From Pelomonas cellulosilytica (GTDB lineage: Bacteria; Pseudomonadota; Gammaproteobacteria; Burkholderiales; Burkholderiaceae_C): a DNA stretch of 64,000 bases. The notes below the pieces were generated by a model, which saw only the letters and a program-made list of their open reading frames with translations, was not told the origin of the DNA and did no database searches. The position numbers were made by a program, and so were the translations under genes. The stretch lies in the NCBI RefSeq assembly GCF_021353265.1, contig NZ_JAJTWU010000002.1, positions 62,001 to 126,000 of the forward strand, read 5' to 3'. This document shows positions 59,132 to 64,000 of the stretch, piece after piece (within the stretch, counting starts at the first letter, position 1; every line of letters begins with the position of its first letter).

Positions 59132-60088
59132 GTGCGCTCAGCATGAGCGCACTTCTCGCGGGTGCAAGTCCCGCCGTAAGTTGATCACAGCGAACGAAGC
59201 GAAGCGCAACTGCATGAGGGTGACCGGATGTTGGAAGGAAGCGTGGAGCGAAGCTGCGAGCCGATGAACAAGAACCGGATAGAAGGCACTGGCGAGCAGG
59301 GCGAGCGGGCAAGAAGCCGCAAAGCTCTCGTGATCAACGCGAAGCGGTGTAAATCCGGCGGCTGTGCAGCGAAGGAGTGCGGTCTTACCTGAGGAGATCC
59401 CGCCTTGTGCCTGAAAGGGCGACGGCCATGTCGGAGCGGGAAGTCAAGCCGAGTTCTTAGTAGCCGGGTAGCGGGGCCGCCGAGGCCACCAGCGAGAGGC
59501 GAAGGACCGAACGAGAGCAAGTGACCCAGGACCTGGGAATGTCAAAGACATGCGTCAGATGCTGGAGCGATCCGGGCGGGCAGGTGTAGCGCACGGTGAA
59601 GCCGGGCGTGATCCAGTCAGCGACGAAGCCTGCAGCCCGTCCCAGGAACTCCAGGGCACAGGGGCGGCAAGGTCGACGGTGGGGACGGGTGCCCTGCTGG
59701 AGGCTGCGCTGACGAGAGAGAACCTAGAAGCGGCGTGGAGGCGGGTCAAGGCCAACAAGGGCGCGCCGGGCAGGCGCGAGCTGGACGAGTGGCTGCGCCA
59801 CCGGCTGCGAGCCATCCAACTAAAACAGTGGAAACGCGGCACCACCATCTACCGGGAACTACTCGGTCTGGGGACTGCGCCGCAGTTTGCACGACAGGTG
59901 GCGGCGAACGGCCGCTGCTGGTGGCGCAACAGCGGCAAAGCCCTCAACCGCGTGCTCACCATCGCCTGGTTCGACCGACTGGGCCTGCCCAGACTCTCAT
60001 GACCTCAAGCGCTCGAACCGCCGGGTGCGGACCCGCATGCCCGGTGGTGTGGCAGGGGCGCCTCCTAAGATGGAGCCCCTATGCCGAT
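59132..60088 (+). mobile_element. Group II intron, probably class C, with deleted reverse transcriptase
   Basis: The 5' end GTGCGC opens a 9-bp hairpin and is followed by CGGGTGCAAGTCCCG, a hallmark of bacterial group II intron domain I. The 3' end has a domain V: ACCGCCGGG (60017-60025) pairs with 60040-60048, TGCG with CGCA, and the two-base TG bulge at 60038-60039. The catalytic triad reads CGC, as in class C. Domain VI follows with a bulged A at 60081, seven bases before the 3' end GAT at 60088. At 957 bp it is about half the usual 1.8-1.9 kb. It sits right after a terminator, the class C target. Exact ends are inferred. Confidence 0.85.
59550..60002 (+). pseudogene. Group II intron reverse transcriptase/maturase, internally deleted but in frame
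   Basis: A 150-codon frame inside the intron. Its first half ends LEAAWRRVKANKGAPG, the RT-0/RT-1 start of intron-encoded proteins, where VDG should follow. Instead it jumps straight to RRELDEWLRHRLRAIQLKQW and the rest of the C-terminal maturase (GIIM) domain with CWWRNSGKALN and FDRLGLPRLS. RT blocks 1-7, including YADD, are missing, about 270-300 residues compared with full class C proteins. No stop or frameshift marks the joint. It cannot reverse transcribe; a residual RNA-binding maturase role is conceivable but unproven. The start codon is uncertain. Confidence 0.85.
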
Positions 60089-60100
60089 TGGCGCGGCGTG

Positions 60101-60523
60101 CTACGGCGCGCCGCGTCGGGTATCGGCGGGCGGCGCCACCTGGCAACGGCCTGCCACGCAGGCGGCCACCGGTGCGGTGACGACCGCGCAGTTGGAGCGC
60201 AGTTGGCTGGCCTCCACCTCGCGCCGGTGCGCCGCGGCCTGGCGTGCGGCCAGCGCCTTCAACGCCTCGCCGTCCGTGCCCTGGGTGGACCAGGCCCAGT
60301 AACCCGCCGGTCCACCGCAGGCCTTGGCGCCCACCGGCACCACGCGGCATTGCGCGTCGCTGTTGCACGAGGCATCGCCGATGAGGGTGCGCAGCTCACG
60401 ACCCAGCCGGACCGACTCCGCTTCCGCCGCTTCCGCCGCTTTTGGCGCCATGGGCGTTTGCGCGCAGCTGGCGAGGGCGGCGCTGGCGAGCGCGAGGGGG
60501 AGCAGGGGGCGACGCAGCTTCAT
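60101..60523 (-). CDS. Small lipoprotein of unknown function
   Basis: A 140-residue protein with a signal peptide and a lipobox-like ALASC, so probably an outer-membrane lipoprotein lipidated near residue 20. The mature part has six Cys, two of them in ASCNSDAQCRVVPVGAKACGG, the others in NCAVV, ACVAG and CQV, suggesting disulfides. This Cys pattern recurs in uncharacterised betaproteobacterial lipoproteins. Its stop lies 13 bp beyond the intron's 3' end, so the intron occupies the convergent intergenic space without breaking the gene. Confidence 0.72.
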   Translation of the reverse strand: MKLRRPLLPLALASAALASCAQTPMAPKAAEAAEAESVRLGRELRTLIGDASCNSDAQCRVVPVGAKACGGPAGYWAWSTQGTDGEALKALAARQAAAHRREVEASQLRSNCAVVTAPVAACVAGRCQVAPPADTRRGAP

Positions 60524-60590
60524 GCGGCTATCCTGGGCCGGATGCCATCGCTTGGCAACTGCCGCGCGTCGGGAGGCGTTGCCGCCCGAC

Positions 60591-61253
60591 TCATATCCAG
60601 CCGAGGTCGATGGCGCGCAGCACCGCCTGCGTACGATCCCGCACGCCCATCTTCGAGAAGATGGCCGAGCAGTGGTTCTTGATGACGCCCTCGCTGTTGC
60701 CCAGCAGGCTGGCGATCTCGGTGTTGCTGCGCCCGCTGGCCACCAGGCGCAGCACCTGCAGTTCCTTGGGGCTCAGCGGGTCGGGCTGGTCGGCGGCCGT
60801 GAAGGCGCGCTCGCCGCCCTTGGCCTCCATGCGCGTCGTCAGCGACGGACGCAGAGCGGTGCCGCCTGCATGCACGTCGCGCAGCGCCTGGGCCAGCGTC
60901 TCGGGCCGGATGGCCTTGAGCAGGAAGCCGCGCGCGCCGGCGCGCACGGCTTCGTCGAAGGCGGCCGTGTCGTCGAAGGTGGTCAGCAGCACGACCGGCA
61001 GTCGCAGCGCGCGGGCGGCCAGCGCGCGGATCAGGCCGATGCCGTCCAGCCGCGGCATGCGCATGTCGGACAGGATGATGTCGGGCATCGCGTCCGGCGC
61101 GGCGCTCGCCAGCCATTCCAGCGCCTCAGCGCCGTCGTTCGCCTCGCCGACGACCTGCAGTTCGTCGTGCAGCGCGAGCAGCCCCTTGAGCCCCTCGCGC
61201 ACCAGTTGCTGGTCCTCCACCAGCAGGATCTTGATCACACCCATCGTGGACAT
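60591..61253 (-). CDS. NarL/LuxR-family response regulator
   Basis: Response regulator of 220 residues. The receiver has the acidic pair ED at 13-14, phosphoacceptor Asp63 in IILSDMRMPRLDG and the Lys in GFLLKAIRPE. The LuxR helix-turn-helix is at 155-215 (LSPKELQVLRLVASGRSNTE, then ASLLGNSEGVIKNH). It overlaps the 3' end of the sensor kinase gene by 19 bases and so forms a DesR-like pair with it. An internal ATG at 61244 is an alternative start. The target genes are unknown; it stands next to mnmA. Confidence 0.9.
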   Translation of the reverse strand: MSTMGVIKILLVEDQQLVREGLKGLLALHDELQVVGEANDGAEALEWLASAAPDAMPDIILSDMRMPRLDGIGLIRALAARALRLPVVLLTTFDDTAAFDEAVRAGARGFLLKAIRPETLAQALRDVHAGGTALRPSLTTRMEAKGGERAFTAADQPDPLSPKELQVLRLVASGRSNTEIASLLGNSEGVIKNHCSAIFSKMGVRDRTQAVLRAIDLGWI

Positions 61254-62446
61254 CTCAGCTCAATTCGAAACCCCGGGCTGGTGCGAGTCACACGCATCTG
61301 CCCGCCCAGTTCGGCCATGCGTTCGGTCATGCCCGACAGCCCATTGCCCGCCCTGCCGACATGCCAGCCCGGCGCACCCCGCCCATCATCGTCGATGCTG
61401 ACGGCGACTTCATCCCCGTCGCCGCGCAACTGCACCTGCACGCGCCGCGCACTGGCGTGGCGCACGCTGTTGGTCACACCCTCCTGCACGCAGCGCAGCA
61501 GCGCGTGGGCGGCGCGCGGCCCCAGGTCGCGTGCCGCATCGTCCATCGCCAGTTCGATGCGCGAGCTGGCGATGCCCTCGGCCAGCGCCTGCAGCGCTGC
61601 CGACAGGTCAATGCGCTGCGAACTGCGCTGCTGGGACACCGCCTCGCGCACGTCGGCCAGCAGTTGGGCGGCGACGTCTTGCGCGCGGTCCAGCGCCTGG
61701 CCGGCGCCACCGGCATCCGAGCGGGCCAGCAGCGCACCACCCAGCTGCAGCTGCAGGTTCAACGCGGTCAGGTGGTGGCCCATCAGGTCGTGCAGCTCGC
61801 GGGCGATCTGCATGCGCTCGCTGTAGCGCATCTGCTCGGCCAGCAGCTGCTCGCCCGACAGCTGCTCCGCCAGCACGGCCTGCAGCCAGCGGCGCTTCTC
61901 GGCCTCGGCCGCGGCCATGCGGCCCAAGCCGAACGCCAGGCCGTGCAATGCCAGCATTGACGTGAGCAGGCCGAACTGGTCGAGCCAGGCGGTCGCCGAC
62001 GGCGCGGCGTAGAGGGCGGTGTTCAGCAGCACCTGTGCGGCCGCGAATCCCAGTGCCAGCCGCGCCGGCAACAGCACGGCCGCCAGCGCGGTCACAAGGA
62101 AGGGCAGGCCCGGCGTCACGCTGACAGCCAGCAGGTCCACCAGCAGAAGGCCGGCCAGGCGCCGGTTCACGGTCAGCGTCTGCCCGCCCTGGCGCGCCAG
62201 CAGGAAGATCAGTGCGACGAAGGCCAGCAGCAGTGCCACGCACAGCGCGACGAGGCCGCGGTCATTGACGTCGCCGCCCGACTGGCGCCAGGCCCACGAA
62301 GCCAGTCCGTCGTAGGGCTCGGTGCGCACGCCCAGCAACGCCGCGCCGGCGCTGACCAGCTCCATCGCGCAAAAGGCCAGCGCCGCCAGCCGCAGCACGA
62401 CCCCCGGCTCGGCCAGCCGCGCGAGCAGGCGGTCGAGCGAGGTCAT
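61235..62446 (-). CDS. DesK/NarL-type sensor histidine kinase
   Basis: Membrane kinase of 403 residues with about five to six hydrophobic segments between residues 18 and 175. The HisKA_3 motif has the phosphoacceptor His219 in [20 protein letters not shown], and the ATPase part shows [15 protein letters not shown] and DDDGRGAP with [11 protein letters not shown]. The short periplasmic loops suggest sensing in or near the membrane, as in DesK. Its ATG overlaps the mnmA stop (ATGA), so mnmA, kinase and regulator are probably one transcript. Confidence 0.88.
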   Translation of the reverse strand: MTSLDRLLARLAEPGVVLRLAALAFCAMELVSAGAALLGVRTEPYDGLASWAWRQSGGDVNDRGLVALCVALLLAFVALIFLLARQGGQTLTVNRRLAGLLLVDLLAVSVTPGLPFLVTALAAVLLPARLALGFAAAQVLLNTALYAAPSATAWLDQFGLLTSMLALHGLAFGLGRMAAAEAEKRRWLQAVLAEQLSGEQLLAEQMRYSERMQIARELHDLMGHHLTALNLQLQLGGALLARSDAGGAGQALDRAQDVAAQLLADVREAVSQQRSSQRIDLSAALQALAEGIASSRIELAMDDAARDLGPRAAHALLRCVQEGVTNSVRHASARRVQVQLRGDGDEVAVSIDDDGRGAPGWHVGRAGNGLSGMTERMAELGGQMRVTRTSPGFRIELRCPRWV

Positions 62447-63639
62447 GCGGCGACGGCCGCCGAGATGACGCCGCCGCCCAGGCACACCTCGCCGTCGTAG
62501 ACCACGGCGCTCTGCCCGGGCGTCACGGCCCACTGCGGTGTGCTGAAGCGCAGCGTCAGCCGCCGTTCGGCATCGAACCCCAGCTGGCAGGGCGCATCCG
62601 CCTGGCGGTAGCGCGTCTTGGCCGCGGCCTCGCCGGGGGCCGGCGCCGGCCCGGCGATCCAGCTCAGGTCGTCGGCCACCAGCGCGGCGCTCTGCAGCAG
62701 CGGGTGGTCGTGGCCCTGCACGACGATCAGCGTGTTGCGTTCCAGGTCCTTGGCAGCCACGAACCAGGGCTCGTGATGGCCGCCGCCCTTCGGCGCCTGG
62801 TCAGGCGTCCTCGCTGATCCCTGGGCTCCCTTGTCCTTCACGCCACCGATGCCCAGGCCCTGGCGCTGGCCCAGCGTGTAGAAGCTCAGGCCCACGTGCT
62901 CGCCAAGCTTGCGGCCGCGCTCGTCGCGGATGGGGCCGGGCTGGTGCGACAGGTATTTGTTCAGGAACTCGCGGAACGGCCGCTCCCCGATGAAGCAGAT
63001 GCCGGTCGAGTCCTTCTTCTTCGCGTTGGGCAGCCCAATGTCGGCGGCGATGCGGCGCACCTCGGTCTTGGGCAGGTGGCCCACGGGGAACATGGCCTTG
63101 CTCAGCTGCGCCTGTGACAGGCGGTGCAGGAAGTAGCTCTGGTCCTTCAGCGGGTCCAGGCCCTTGAGCAGCTGGAAGACAGGCGCCCCCGCGTCCGGGT
63201 CGCCTTGGGACGGCCCGGCGGCGGCCCCGCGGTCGACCTCTCGCACTCGCGCGTAATGGCCGGTCGCGATCTTCTCTGCGCCCAGGCGCATCGCGTGGTC
63301 CAGGAAGGCCTTGAACTTGATCTCGGCGTTGCACAGCACGTCGGGGTTGGGCGTGCGGCCGGCCTGGTATTCGTGCAGGAAGCTCTCGAAGACGCGGTCC
63401 TTGTACTCAGCCGCGAAGTTGACATGCTCGATCTCGATGCCCAGCACGTCGGCCACCGAGGCGGCGTCCAGGAAGTCCTGACGCGACGAGCAGTACTCGT
63501 CGTCGTCATCGTCTTCCCAGTTCTTCATGAAGATGCCGACGACCTCGTGGCCTTGCTGCTTGAGCAGGTGTGCCGTGACGGCCGAATCGACGCCGCCGGA
63601 CAGGCCCACGACGACGCGGTGTTTCTTGGGGGAACTCAT
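62443..63639 (-). CDS. mnmA: tRNA 2-thiouridine(34) synthase
   Basis: Adds sulfur to U34 of tRNA-Lys, -Glu and -Gln. The 398-residue protein has the ATP-binding PP-loop [12 protein letters not shown] at 13-24, the catalytic Cys in [13 protein letters not shown] near 106 and the second Cys in [11 protein letters not shown] near 208. The C-terminal beta-barrel ends in [17 protein letters not shown]. It is slightly longer than E. coli MnmA because of inserts near residue 140 and after KDKGAQGS near 270. The start [12 protein letters not shown] is the family norm. The stop overlaps the sensor kinase start. Confidence 0.95.
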   Translation of the reverse strand: MSSPKKHRVVVGLSGGVDSAVTAHLLKQQGHEVVGIFMKNWEDDDDDEYCSSRQDFLDAASVADVLGIEIEHVNFAAEYKDRVFESFLHEYQAGRTPNPDVLCNAEIKFKAFLDHAMRLGAEKIATGHYARVREVDRGAAAGPSQGDPDAGAPVFQLLKGLDPLKDQSYFLHRLSQAQLSKAMFPVGHLPKTEVRRIAADIGLPNAKKKDSTGICFIGERPFREFLNKYLSHQPGPIRDERGRKLGEHVGLSFYTLGQRQGLGIGGVKDKGAQGSARTPDQAPKGGGHHEPWFVAAKDLERNTLIVVQGHDHPLLQSAALVADDLSWIAGPAPAPGEAAAKTRYRQADAPCQLGFDAERRLTLRFSTPQWAVTPGQSAVVYDGEVCLGGGVISAAVAA

Positions 63640-63664
63640 GGGCGTGATTGTCCCAAAGCCCCCT

Positions 63665-64000
63665 TCAGCCGGTGGCGAACAGGCTTTCGGCGCGCTGGTA
63701 CAGCACCCAGCTCGTCGCGATGTACTTGTCGCCGCCGCGCGGCTGGTTGCCGCGGTGCGTGTGCGTGAAGCCGCCCGGCGCGATGAGCAGGCTGCCGGTG
63801 CGCGGCGCGATCTTGCGGGCCTGGTACAGGAACTCCGTCTCGCCATTGGCGAAGTCGTCGTTCAGGTAGATGGTCCACAGCACGGCGCGGTGCAGGGCCT
63901 CGCCCTGGTCCAGCTTGGGGTACTGCTCGCAATGCCAGTACGGGTAGCCGCCCTGGTCGGCCAGGTAGCGCTGCAGGTTGATTGCGCCGGGGCGAAACAC
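63665..64000 (-). CDS. 2-oxoglutarate/Fe(II)-dependent oxygenase family protein (N-terminus outside window)
   Basis: Partial gene running off the right edge; the last 111 residues are seen. They contain [31 protein letters not shown] and [22 protein letters not shown], the double-stranded beta-helix pattern of prolyl-4-hydroxylase-like oxygenases, with the distal iron-ligand His in THTHRG and an Arg in NQPRGG. The proximal HxD region falls near the edge and cannot be judged. The substrate is unknown. It lies 25 bp upstream of mnmA on the same strand. Confidence 0.8.
   Translation of the reverse strand: MFRPGAINLQRYLADQGGYPYWHCEQYPKLDQGEALHRAVLWTIYLNDDFANGETEFLYQARKIAPRTGSLLIAPGGFTHTHRGNQPRGGDKYIATSWVLYQRAESLFATG

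Noticed and set aside
59132-59152. Perfect 9-bp inverted repeat GTGCGCTCA...TGAGCGCAC looking like a second terminator
   Set aside because: No T tract follows; it is better explained as the 5' end of the group II intron.

Overview
The window is one contiguous piece of a high-G+C bacterial chromosome. Coding density, the TonB-receptor/PEP-CTERM repertoire, the TetR-type operator before a lower phenylacetate operon, and the styles of TrpS, MnmA and RluA all point to a betaproteobacterium of the order Burkholderiales (Roseateles/Mitsuaria/Rubrivivax-like). This is inference from protein style; there is no rRNA or marker alignment behind it. I see no tRNA or rRNA gene, no CRISPR array, no prophage and no intact insertion sequence. 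The one mobile element is a shortened group II intron.

Layout. 1-8.8 kb: partial uracil-DNA glycosylase, dienelactone hydrolase, ribA, a Tat-type GH3 glucosidase, a two-gene ABC transporter with a fused permease, and small metabolic proteins on the minus strand. 8.9-17.5 kb (minus): acyl-CoA ligase, EamA exporter, cysteine-rich CWC protein, MmcB-like protein, DUF4397 lipoprotein, M14 carboxypeptidase and a LytS/LytTR two-component pair. 17.5-21.0 kb (plus): three translationally coupled beta-oxidation genes (hydratase, 3-hydroxyacyl-CoA dehydrogenase, 3-oxoadipyl-CoA-type thiolase) behind a perfect 14-bp palindrome. 21-31.4 kb (minus): three TonB-dependent receptors and a geranylgeranyl-reductase-family flavoprotein. 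31.7-34.9 kb: malate synthase G facing a LysR regulator. 34.9-38.7 kb: a cytoplasmic trypsin-like protease/nuclease fusion and a second acyl-CoA ligase. 38.9-43.5 kb: trpS, ECF sigma factor and Ser/Thr kinase tightly packed in one direction. 43.6-50.4 kb: second GH3 glucosidase, psd, a small HTH protein, VOC protein, trhO, a divergent MurA and an RluA-type pseudouridine synthase.

50.4-53.5 kb is a cyclic-di-GMP cluster: two diguanylate cyclases and an HDOD protein. A TauE/SafE exporter follows, and its upstream region holds a strong intrinsic terminator preceded by a foldable RNA element. 55.1-59.1 kb carries a PEP-CTERM surface protein and a large secreted subtilase. Directly after the subtilase terminator sits a group II intron, probably class C, of about 957 bp; its reverse transcriptase has lost its catalytic core by an in-frame deletion. 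60.1-64 kb holds a lipoprotein, a DesK/NarL-type two-component system overlapping mnmA, and the end of a 2-oxoglutarate/Fe(II) oxygenase.

The items most worth following are the protease-nuclease fusion without a signal peptide, the in-frame-deleted intron, the trpS-sigma-kinase arrangement, the RNA element before tauE, and a nine-C tract inside a short reading frame near 51.6 kb.
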